A DNA stretch of 64,000 bases from Pseudovirgaria hyperparasitica (Eukaryota > Ascomycota > Dothideomycetes > Acrospermales > Acrospermaceae): NCBI RefSeq assembly GCF_010093815.1, contig NW_022985564.1, forward strand, positions 602,590-666,589, read 5' to 3'. The first letter of the stretch is position 1. Every line of letters starts with the position of its first letter. The notes beneath the pieces were generated by a model that saw only the letters and a program-made list of their open reading frames with translations, searched no databases and was not told the DNA's origin. The position numbers and the translations under genes are program-made. Positions 23,235 to 33,553 of the stretch are shown piece by piece.

Positions 23235-24463
23235 ATGGGCTTCAAGAGTCTCATTCCACCTAGCTCGGTTCGGCCTCTCACGCAGTCCGAGACGAACGAG
23301 AGAAAGAAGGTCTTCGGAGTCATCTCGACTCGTATGGTAGTCGTACGTCTCTGATGCATGTTTCAGCCTATATCATGATGCTGATACAACATAGCAACTC
23401 CGTGATGCACTCTCCATTTCATCATGGCTTGCCCTCGGCGCAATCCTCCAGTCCATTCTCTTTGTTACGTTCGGCCACCGCGCTTTCATTCCCGCAGTCG
23501 CCCTCATAGGCTTCCGCATGATCAACGCCTTTCTCATCACCGTGGGCGTCAAAGCCAATCTCGAAATGCAGAACACGATTCTGTCGAAATTCTCCGCTCA
23601 GATTCCCCAATCAGACGGCACGTTCAGTGGAAGGCCAGCGGACGGGGATGTGGTTGTTCTTAAGATTGGAGCCCGCACCGATCAGTAAGCTTCACCTTCC
23701 TTCCTTGTCCCTTGCTTTCGTGCGGTTGTCGACGAGGTCTCGCCACATGTGCCGCATCGGAAGATACAATGACGTCCTACCCGTTGCAACTTGTACTCCC
23801 CAACCGAACACTTTCTCCAATGTGGCAAAGTCATGCAAGGCACATCCTTGCATATCCATTACCATGCCCCAATACCCTACAGCCACGCTATAAGCACACA
23901 ACCGCGCGGCAGAGAAAACACCCGACTAACTCCATCCTAGCCCGCTCGGCCTGTTCGCCCCTGGCTTCAAAGTCCTTGGCGAGTACATGACAGCCATGCA
24001 AGCCTCCCTCGAAGCCCACGCGACACACTACTCCTACCTCGGCGGCACATCCTACTCCGGCATGGAGCGCGCCACCGGCAACGAATTCACCTACATCATG
24101 TACTTCAGCACCGTCGAGGGCGTGCACGCCTTCGCACACGACCCCTTGCACCGCGACGGCTGGGCCTGGTGGAGTAAGGCTGCTCACGACCACATCATGA
24201 TCTACCATGAGCTGTTCAGAAGCAGGCGTGGCGACTGGGAGGCCGTTTATTCGAATACTCGGCCGATTGGCTTGGCGGCGACGCGGTTTGAGGGGAAGAC
24301 GGGTGGTGGGACGGTGTTTTATAGTCCGGTTGTGGATGCGAATAGGGGGTTGTTGGCGACGAGTAGGGGCCGCATGAGTGGTATGGTAAGGGACGGGGAT
24401 CAGAAGTTGCATGATGACTTGAATCGGGGGACGAAGTATGAGGCAGAGAGGGCGGAAGTTTGA
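23235..24463 (+). CDS. DUF4188-type protein (monooxygenase-like, membrane-anchored)
   Basis: Three exons, 23235-23342, 23395-23684 and 23941-24463, encode 306 residues from MGFKSLIPPSS. Exon 2 gives two hydrophobic segments (SSWLALGAILQSILFVTF and a following PAVALIGFRMINAFLITVG). The soluble part has NHPLG-type FAPGFK, YMTAMQASLEAH, then EFTYIMYFSTVEGVHAFAHDPLHRDGWAWW and HIMIYHELF. These match the fungal DUF4188 family, whose fold is related to dimeric alpha-beta-barrel monooxygenases and phenylacetaldoxime-dehydratase neighbours. The biochemical role is not established. Intron 2 is 256 nt, unusually long for this window, and splits codon CA|C. Confidence 0.85.
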
Positions 24464-24895
24464 GTTGCTGATTGCGAATGATGAAACCGTTGGAGTTAGC
24501 GTTTAGGAGGGGGTTTGCATGGATCGGATGTGGCGTTTAGACAAGGGTGGCTTATGAGACCATGCCTCACGACTTCGAACGACTGAACGATTTATGCTTT
24601 ATGTTGACTCATCTTAGTCTTATCGTGTTAATCAGATACTCTAGTCCTATTCTAGCATTTCTGCTCTAGTCTCCTTTCAAGAATATCCTTGACAGATCTC
24701 TGCATGATGTAGCCACGTGCCAAGTACAAGCTTGATTGCAATATATCCCAACCACATCGGTTCCAAGATCTGAGCAAAATAGCCCAAAGCAGTCAGTCCC
24801 TCTCCAGATCATCGATGACTTCTCGACAACATCCGGTCCGAAATCCAACATATATCTCCCATAAGCGGTGTGATACATCTCTCCATCATCCGGTC
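24464..24895. other. Intergenic, convergent 3' ends
   Basis: 432 bp between the DUF4188 gene and the H4-like gene; no gene seen. Confidence 0.5.
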
Positions 24896-25782
24896 TTACA
24901 TATACGAGTAACCTCTATAAGACTTTCCCTCGCCAAATCCATACAACGAAGTGCCCATACCTCGAAGTGCATAGACAATCTAGTCATCCACCAAAATTAG
25001 CAACATAACAAATAAAAAAGAAAGCCTCGACCACCTCGTTTCAACAGGATAGGTGTGTCCACTTACATCGTTGGCCCGAACAGTCTTCTGCTGTCGAGCA
25101 TCCACAATTGCCACGGCACGGCGAATTGTCTCGGTCAGACGGCTGCGCAGCGCGAGTCTGATTTCGGCGTATACACCACCGCTGATGCGTCGGACACCTC
25201 CTCGGCGGGCGAGACGGCGGATCGTGGGCCGATTCATGCAGCTCTGGATTGCATCGACGGGACGTCGGCTGTGTAGGACTCGTGTGTTAGTGTGCATCAG
25301 ACAGACAAAAGATGAGGTAGGTGAGCGGTGAATTGTGAGACTGACCGATGGCGCTTCGCGCATCCAGCATTGCGCAAGCCGGTGCCACGACTGTTGAAGT
25401 GAGCCGCTTTTGAGAACTGAGGGCGCGGTGCATGGGAGCTGTTGCGGATGTCGACGCCACGAGCGAGCTGTGGAGCATTCAGAGGCGACGTAGAGGCTTG
25501 GTCAATTGCGTACTCGAGCTGCAGCGCACGAGGAGTTTGAGACTCGGAATCAGTGATGAGCGAATCGGTACGAGCACGAGTCTCTGGCTCGGGGCTGTCG
25601 AGGTAGGAATGCTTGGTAGACGAAAGCTGAGGGTAGACGTCAGTGAAGGCCAGATCTGCGTGGGCAGCGCGCGAGCGGGCAACTTCGTTGGAGCCGGCGG
25701 CGTCGATGATCTCGCGCTTCTTGCAGTTTTGAGTCTGCATGTTCTTGAGATATTCAGGCATTCTTGATGATGGACGGATCAT
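24896..25782 (-). CDS. Divergent histone H4 variant with long N-terminal extension
   Basis: Three exons on minus, 25782-25346, 25268-25067 and 24979-24896, give 240 residues. The C-terminal ~115 follow histone H4: GCAKRHR, then PTIRRLARRGGVRRISGG (nearly identical to H4 alpha-1/L1), VYAEIRLALRSRL, QKTVRAND, and, after intron 2, IVYALRGMG-TSLYGFGEG. Introns fall right after the AKRHR tail and inside the QKTV-AND-I motif. By alignment to the tail, K5, K8 and K12 are replaced while K16 is kept, and K20 is Arg. About 125 residues of polar sequence precede the tail and 12 residues extend past the normal GFGG end. H4 is normally 103 residues and almost invariant, so this is a variant (compare Neurospora hH4v) or a decaying copy. 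The intact splice sites favour a working gene. Confidence 0.85.
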
Positions 25783-26983
25783 GAGATCGCTGTTTAGGAT
25801 TTGGTCTTGAAAATATGTATAGGATGGAGACGAGAGTGGTCAGCGAAGTGCTGTCACATATTTATGCTGTTGCATTTGCGCCCAATTGTCATGGCTGGGC
25901 TCCTCTGTAGGACCACTGCTCTGGGAATCAAGCTGAAGTGACATTGGAGGTACCGCAGTGGACGAATCAGAGGTTGAGAGGTCTAAGTGAGCAGAATAGG
26001 AGAAGTGAATTGGGAGAGTGAACAGACCGAGAAAGCGGTGAGACTCCCCTTTCTCAAATTAGATGCAACGATTAATGGAATGAGCTCACCGGATTTGCTT
26101 AATATAAGTATATCAAAAAGTGAATCATGTACGAGACATTGCTACTCAGCGACGCATAGGTGTCAGTGGTCGCCGGTGATCATGTTTGCTGGAGCTTGGA
26201 TGCATCTCCAACACTGCATATTGTGGACTTCTCACGTGATACTTGCTCACTGATATCACGTTGTTTTCTTCGACAAATAAGTTCGCCTCGGTTTTCCGTC
26301 CGACGTTTACTGCTGCTTGGCCGAACTATGGGTTAGTCTTTCCTAACCATTATCGCAAAACTTTGTAAAACCGATGAAATTTCTATTTATGGCCTTGCCC
26401 GAAGTCACAGAGGTACAATTAGTCGAATAACAATCCTAGTCCGATTTTAGGAGGTATCTCGAATTACCGTCTTTAGCTTAGTGAACCACACTGGACGTTG
26501 AAGCCCCATGCACATGCTAAAGAAATAGAATGAAAATGGAGAAAAAAAACCACACCTCGCCAAAAACCCGAGATCGCTAGGAAGTTCGCGGGCGACTATT
26601 TCAGACTAAAACCATGACTTCCAGAGAACTGAAAAGTGAGACCCCATCAATTGTGAGTGAGGAACCTTGGAAATCAGTGAATATTGTTTGGGTCCCTTTC
26701 TTTTAATTACCTAGACATGGTACGGCTCGTTGTGATTGTACGGGTTTCCGGTGATGGTCCTGGTTCCACGGAATTGGAATATATGGCTGAATCCGCAACG
26801 GATCTCTCGGGATAGAAATAAATCAAGGCGTTTGAGCCATTCGCTATGCCTTCTAAAATCTTATATAAAGAACCGCTGTTTCCAGATATCGAATCCTCTC
26901 ACATCACAGCAATCTTCCTAAAAGTACTGAGATCACGCAGACCTTTACGCTTCATTTTCAATCACTCGTCATAATTATTCATC
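25783..26983. other. Divergent intergenic region, H4 variant / Gfd2-like gene
   Basis: 1.2 kb between divergent start codons. TATAAA at 26864-26869 lies ~115 bp before the Gfd2-like ATG. No supported gene inside. Confidence 0.5.
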
Positions 26984-28969
26984 ATGTCTACCTTCATGTT
27001 CATCCTGTCGGCCAATGTGTCTGATAGCCTGGCCAGTCAGGCACCATGGCTTGTGCTGGCCGTCAGCATGATAATAGTGACCCTTTGCGTTATCTATCCC
27101 CTTGCTACGGTCACAGGAGTACAGTCATGGTTTGTCTGCTCTGAGAAGCCATGTGAGTTACGAAGACCAGTGCTCTCCAGGACGCAGAGAAAGAGGGAGA
27201 ATAGGCGTCTCATAAAGGATATGAACCGTGCTGTACCACACGGCTCAACAGCAACAACAGCCAAAGAGGTAAATCACATGACTGATGAGTTGAATATCAA
27301 CTGATCATTTGCAGTCCTCGAAGTTAAGTGTTGATACTCCATCGTCGAGTAACAACACGGGCCTGAGCATGAAGCAGTTCTCCACTGCTAATCGCTTTGA
27401 TATATTGGCTGAAGAGGGTTCAGGCAAGGCTCTCACAGTGAAGGAGAAGTCTGCATTTGGCATCTCAGCAGACCAGAGCAGAGTTGCCAAGGGTTTCGCA
27501 TTAGCCAGAAACTCAGCAGTGAAGAAGGCCATGAAGTTGGCTGTATCAAAAGAGAGTGAATCACGGCAGCCAAGCCCAACTTCGTCCGGTTCCGCTCAGA
27601 ACAGCAGGTATAATTCACATACCCATCTCGTTCTTTTGGCAGTCTCACTGACATTGACAGTCCTGTACATAGACAGGATGTCCGCATCCAGATAGTCCAA
27701 AGGGGCTCAAAACGCTGCTGTGCCGCCTCCTTTGAGCCGGCGAAAAGACTCCCCGAGAGTCTTGTATCGTGTTCCAGCTTTGCTGTTCCCAAAGCACCCA
27801 GTTCTGCAACTTTGGTCATCCCATCAAAGGGGTATCGATCATATGCGGAAGCGGTTTCGGGTGTCCCTCAACATGCTCATTCAGCCTGGCCATTGGAGTC
27901 CGGCCGTGTTCCTGCTGCTGAGCAGACTTATGTTTCTGCTATCCAGACGAGCGTAAAGCAAGCACTAGGCCTCGGGAATGGTGAAAAGTTCGCTACCCAG
28001 GCTGTTTTAGGGACTGATACAGTTGTTGAGGGTGGCAGAGACTCGGGTAGCCAGAAGGCTGAAAAGCAGTTTTCACTGACCGAAAACCATGAAAAGACGG
28101 CTGTCCAGGCAGTCTCACAACAAGTTCCCCTGCCTCACGAAGTCATAGTGAGGATGAGTAGGTGGATAAATCATGGTTATCCTCCACCAGCCGACAGCGT
28201 GTGCAGTGAGGAGCGTCAAAAGACGTTTGATGCAATCAAGCGGGGAGATGTCTTGATCGCTGTTGATTTCGAGTGGACCGGCGAAGGGGATGACAAGCAG
28301 GTCACTGAGATCGGGTTCGCAGAGCTGGATACCGGAAAGCTTGAAGGTCTCATAGACAAAGACTTCGATCCTTGTACAGTCTTACAGCATATGACGACGA
28401 CCCACCTCAAGATAGAAGGGTATGCGGCAGCACCTAGAAAGCTATTCGTACAGATGGAGTGCCAGAACGAGCCAAAGGGGTGCCAGGACTGTTTCCAATT
28501 TGGAACTTCGGTAGAGGGCCCGATAGACACCATACGTTCCATCTTCCAAGGCCTCATGGAACCAGTGTCGTCGTGTTTGCAGAAGTCGTACAGCGTCATA
28601 ACGCACGCTGCCGAGCATGAGGACAAAGTCTTCAAGCAGCTCAAAGTCGAGCTGAAGACTCATATTGATACCCAGGTGGTCGCGGGTCCATATTCTGGCC
28701 AGTACGACAGGAAAGGTCCAGTAAGTCTGTCGCAGGTACTCTGGGCTCAGGGGATAGATGGACCGCATCGGCATCTACACAATGCAGGCAACGACGCTGT
28801 TTACACCATGGTGGCAGCGATCTGCATGGCCAGGCCGGGGTACAACAGACTGATCAGGACAGATACTGTGCCAGAACTTGACTTGAAGCTCAATAGGGCC
28901 ATCCGTTCTCTCAAGACACCTGAGTGGCAGACCCGTGAGCAGGCTGAACTCCGCAGTACGGGACGGTAG
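26984..28969 (+). CDS. Gfd2/YDR514C-like nuclease-fold protein with membrane anchor
   Basis: Exons 26984-27268, 27315-27607 and 27661-28969 encode 628 residues. The C-terminal third holds the RNase H-like exonuclease fold of the Gfd2/YDR514C family. An acidic motif VDFEWTG (~393) is followed by TEIGFAELD, and the family's HNAGNDAVYTMVAAI is near residue 566. In DEDD-type terms the first motif is D-F-E and the last carries the D after HNAG, so catalysis is plausible. A hydrophobic segment at residues ~18-40 (APWLVLAVSMIIVTLCVIYPLA) is a likely transmembrane anchor. The middle ~250 residues are Ser/Lys/Gln-rich and probably disordered. A TATA box is upstream. The substrate is unknown; yeast Gfd2 is linked to mRNA export, which need not hold here. 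Confidence 0.88.
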
Positions 28970-29327
28970 TTGATAGATGTTTTTCTGGAAGGGATGTTGA
29001 GGATCTGGCAGATTCTATAGGCTTCACACTGTTTGGATCGTTTATCTACGATAATTCTTTACTTATTGATAATACAGGGGTGGTGTATTTAAGTATAGCC
29101 ATCATAGCTTCTGATAAATTTGTACATTTTAATAATTCTACGGATAATTGTGCCTCAGGCACCAACTCGATGACGCTGAATGCGAGCGCGTTGCCCCGCC
29201 GCGGGGTTTGCTGGGGATTCAGGGACCATGTGAATATGCAGCTGACCTACGCCGCCTACCTCAGCACTCTGCTTCCTGCTCATCCTCCAACTTCACTCGC
29301 CAGATACCTGCAATCCTCATCGCAATC
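28970..29327. other. Intergenic, tandem genes
   Basis: 358 bp between the Gfd2-like stop and the ACBP start. It holds an AT-rich 3' end and a C-rich leader (near 29270-29320). No gene. Confidence 0.5.
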
Positions 29328-29842
29328 ATGGTCTCCCCCCAATTTGAGAAAGCTGCCATCGAGATCGAGCAGATCAACGGCAAGCTTGCTAACGACGATC
29401 TGCTAGATGTAAGTGCAGTTTACGAGTAACTCTTGATGATGAGCTTTGCCAGGCCATCGATCCAATATCTGTACTGTCGATTGAACTCAACGACTGACAT
29501 AACCACAGCTCTACGCCACCTTCAAGATCGCTCATGGCCAGGAGCCTTCTAAGCCAGGCATGTTCGACATGGCCGTAAGTCGACACCTAATCACCGCAAT
29601 CCTATTTCCTACTCCTTTGAGGGATACTCTTGCTAATATCATCTCGCGACTAGGGTAAAGCTAAGAGCAAGCGTTACACCGAGTGGAAGGAGAAGGGTAC
29701 CACCGCCGAGCAAGCCGAGCAAGAGTACATCAAGCTAGTTGAAGGCTTTAAGACCAAGCATGGACATGACCCAACACGCACCACCAAGGCTGATGGCACC
29801 GCGATCGACGAGAAGAAGCTGCAGAGACTGAAGGAGTTGTGA
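29328..29842 (+). CDS. ACB1: Acyl-CoA-binding protein
   Basis: Binds and buffers long-chain acyl-CoA esters in the cytosol. Three exons, 29328-29408, 29509-29574 and 29654-29842, all phase 0, give 111 residues starting MVSPQFEKAAIEI. The four-helix ACBP core is visible: LLDLYATFKIAHGQEPSKPGMFD, KSKRYTEWKEKGTTAEQAEQEYI. The conserved Tyr/Lys of YATFKIA and the K-x2-YTEW segment contact CoA in the family. Compared with yeast Acb1 (87 residues) it has a C-terminal extension of ~20 Lys-rich residues. The frame continues upstream of the ATG but only through leader sequence. Confidence 0.95.
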
Positions 29843-30698
29843 GCATGTAGTTGAAGTACCGAAAGGGAAACAACATGCTCACGAATCTTGACAACACAAT
29901 GTTTATGAAAGATCTTTCTAGGTTACGCAATATTGCATACGTATCATAACATCAAGGTCGCATATAAAAGGCCAAGCAGAATTGAATCTCAATTAGCTTC
30001 AGCCCAACTCTATTGATTCCCTAACTGTTCCGAGTACTGCAATAACGCGCAATGGTTGCCCCGTCTACCAAGTAATAATGAAAGCAATAATATCAGCAAC
30101 TAATCATTCCATTAGATAAGATTCTAGAAAGACCTTAATTACCTAGGACTGTGTAGTTGCAAGCACATCGTCCTTCTGCCCGAATCCTCTAGAGCTCTAT
30201 ACTTTCAATTTTCTACATGCCCGGCCCCGACTGAGCCATGCATCTGACCCGTACGAGATGCAACTGGAACAAATCACATGATGAGTGGGATCTGTGTAAG
30301 GATGCCAGATTTATCCTGTAGTGAAAGTGACTAGCGAGTTTTTTCGCTAGATGCGTATGGAGGTAATTTGGGATGTTTGATATTGCGCGAAAGGGTGAAT
30401 CTGGGAAGCATATCTGTTTTGAGAGCCAGGAAAAGAGATGCACGTATCAGTGGGGATATACTGGAACGATGCAATTAGAGGGTCAAGCCTGAGAGGCGCA
30501 GGAATAAGGAGGAAATTTAACCGGACAGGTGAAAGTATCGGAGTAGTGTGCACGGTTGTAATCACGTAGTAAACCATATACTGATGAGTGGTCTATTAGG
30601 CTATTGATGGACTATGATTATCCAGGATCGTAGGAGCATATGCACATTGGCGCCAGGGGTATTAGCGGCGTTGAGAAGGTAGTGAAATTAACCTCAGT
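29843..30698. other. Intergenic, convergent 3' ends
   Basis: 856 AT-rich bases between ACB1 and SVF1; only short frames, nothing supported. Confidence 0.55.
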
Positions 30699-32041
30699 TC
30701 AGCAGATAAATGTGGCTTCAATGAAGAGCTTTCCTTCCTGTTCGATAGTCTCGCCGTCAATGTCCATCTTTAGCTTGAGTGTAGGCGTGAACTGTAACGT
30801 ATCAGTATAGTCAAGACCGTATTTAGAGGCACGTACCTGGTAAATGTATGGCTTGGTGCCTGCAGCTGAGGCCAAAAGGCTCTTTATGACTGCTGGCACC
30901 TCGGCCATGACATCAACGCGGTCTGTACGTGGTCCAAGGTTTCCGGCAATTACTGCAGTCGCGTCTTTGCCGTCTTTAGTCTTCCCAGTCCATTTATACT
31001 CAACCTCACTAGGCTCTGGCCAGTTGTTTAGGTCATCGACCTTGCTCTTGACGTGCTTGGCAGTGTTTGATGCTCCGGCAAAGATGATTTCACCCTTTTT
31101 AGCAATACCCCCAACATTGACGACAGTGGTGCCATACGATGCAGGAGTAGTGAACTCCATCATGACTGCGGAGTAATCGGGACCCTGAAAGCTGACGAAG
31201 TTCCACTTGGCGCCTGTGACAAGATGTGAGTACTTGCTCGTTCATGTCTATGAACGCCTCTGCGTGACTTACCGGCATGGTGCGGCTTCATTCCCTGCAG
31301 AGCGTGAATGTACATGCCTCGGCCCTTGAAGTTAATCTCGCCAGACTTTGTGATCATGCTGCCCTCAACCTCACACACGGGCCAGAATTTGTGCCACATA
31401 GAACCCCATGGTTTCTGTGGGTCTGTGCCAAAGTGAGTAGTGCCATTTTCTCCAGCAATAAAACCTGGCGCAGCTCTTGAGACTTTGAGATTGACCAGGC
31501 AATCATTGCTGGTAGCAGACTTTATTGTGTAGTATGTTCCGTCTTCGGAGAATTCCAAAGAGCAGCCGTCTGCGTGAAAAGAGTATTTGTCGTCTGAGAA
31601 CCCATAGTTCTTGAGGGGTGTTGAACACCAGAGGCTCGGCCTGCCGTCGGGATAGATAATTTTGGAGTTGAACTGAGCAGCAGTCCTTATGCCCCTGTGG
31701 AAGTCATTAGTGGCACAGAGAGCAGGGCTCAACTTGCAAGCGAAGCTCACATGACATCGCTGTAGATGACCTGGGCCAGTCCGATGTGCCCTTCCTCTGA
31801 CAGCAGGTAGAACTGTTGAGTTTCAACATTGGTCGAGTCCTGAACCTTCCATCTCAGGTGTTCCTTCTTTAACTCGGTATAGGGAGTAGTCTTGGCCTGT
31901 TCAGTGACGGTTTGGATGGCTGACGGGCCGTAGATGGGCTCCTCGGTGCCGGCGACATTCGCAAGCCTATATGTGAGTCAGGTATCTGAATGAAGCACTC
32001 GTGAAGAACTTAACGTACTGTTGCTTGGCCCAGTTGAACAT
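30699..32041 (-). CDS. SVF1: Svf1-family survival factor (lipocalin-like)
   Basis: Fungal protein needed for survival under oxidative and cold stress; in yeast it acts in ceramide transport between ER and Golgi. Five exons on minus, 32041-32019, 31966-31751, 31694-31273, 31213-30837 and 30791-30699, give 376 residues. The start MFNWAKQQ, split by intron 1, is the highly conserved membrane-binding amphipathic N-terminus. Further landmarks are [88 protein letters not shown] and a closing [10 protein letters not shown]. Two similar lipocalin-like halves are typical. Length matches the family (~380). Upstream lies a short GAGCCACTT repeat. Confidence 0.95.
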
Positions 32042-32288
32042 TATGAAACCCGCTCTCTGATACGAGAGAATCGGCGAAGTAGGTATGTGAATAGGCTATT
32101 GTCTGGTGAGAAATGGTATTGCGGGATAGGAGTTTGGGCAGATCAATATGATGTCTTGTGTCTAGCGGAGGGAAGGTCGAGCCCTCGAGCCCATTGGTGC
32201 GCTCTAAATCCTCTGATCTGCGCGGGGCGGCTGCTAACCTCAAAAAAGGCAAGTGCAAGGAAGATATTCGGCCCACGACCACCGACCC

Positions 32289-32322
32289 GAGCCACTTGAG
32301 CCACTTGAGCCACTCTAGCCAC
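32289..32322. repeat. GAGCCACTT short tandem repeat upstream of SVF1
   Basis: Three near-perfect 9-bp copies plus a partial fourth, ~250 bp upstream of the SVF1 ATG. Could be a clustered factor site or simple repeat slippage. Confidence 0.75.
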
Positions 32323-33553
32323 ACCAGTAGTCATTATCGATAAGGATTGAGGGGCAGCATGACACTCTGATGAGGTCGAAGGCAATCTACTAATCACCGG
32401 AGCCGCGATATTGCTGAGAGACAGAGAGAAGCATAAACATTATCTTTATAAATGAAGGTCACTAACGTCTATGAGGAGAGAGATAGATAGAGGTAATAGC
32501 AGTGCAACTCATTTCATAAATTCCGTATCCGCCGCCGTTTCAGCGAACCGAAATCACCACGATTCGCGGCCAACACCCGTGATACCACCTGCCCAGCCCC
32601 AATGCACATGCCATAAAATGCCATTTGCTAGTCTGCGCTCCTAATTTGGAGATTCGTGCTTCGTTATCCTTACGGTCAAATGGCTGCCTAGGTGGATGAC
32701 GGGCCGCGCTTACTGGCCGTTGCATTTGCCTACTTTGTTGTTGTCTGTTGGGTCAAAAGTCAAAATCACCAAATGGATTATGGATCACTAGTCTTCGCTG
32801 AAATTTTCCCAATCGCTCCAGTCGCCCCACCTACACCCTTCTACTTCTCCTCGCCCACGGGATCTTCGCCGCCCGCTGCATTGAAAGAATGTGTGCTCGC
32901 TCGTCGCTGTCTCCGTAATCAATCCTCGATTCCTCTTCCTCACTTTCTCACCTCTCATTCCCTATATCACTCTTCCACTGCATCGTCAACCCACGGAGCA
33001 TATATCCCGCTTGCCCGGCTACCTATTGATAGAACTCCCGACCCGATCGCGCTTCTTACCGCCGAAAGCCGCATAAACGATTTCGGCAATCTTTCGGCCT
33101 AGGAAATATAGGTATCAAACCGCATGACGCGCATGCGCATGTCACCACTAAGCTGCTCTGACTAGGTCCTAACCCTCGTACCTACACCAATCTTTGCACT
33201 CCAAACACCATCCACAACAATCGCCAATTCGCTTTGTTGTTGAATTACGGCCCTCGAAACCTCTGCCATTACCTTGCCCGCGCCGCTCGTCATATTACTA
33301 GCTTGCATGCCACCGCCAAGCTCGGACTGGCCTTCGCTACCATTCCCACCTCGGTCTCAGGCTCGGAAAGCAGCCAACAATTGCATAGCGATTACCGGCA
33401 TCCATCGATAACTCGATCCTACCTCTGTCACCTCGGCCGATATACCTGTGCGCCTTGCGTCTGCTCCTGCCTTCGCCTTACACGACGTCAGCAATCCTCG
33501 GAATTTAGGATTAAGGACCGTTGGTTAAGAAGAAGGCACTGATACTAAGCACC
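32323..33553. other. Divergent promoter / long leader of the HAL-type kinase
   Basis: The start codons of SVF1 and the kinase are 1.5 kb apart. The right part (from ~32800) is pyrimidine-rich and contains several short frames with ATGs, consistent with a long kinase 5' leader. None looks like a real protein. Confidence 0.5.

Noticed and set aside
32692-33102. 137-codon plus-strand frame before the kinase
   Set aside because: Composition follows the pyrimidine-rich leader; no motif, no good start context.
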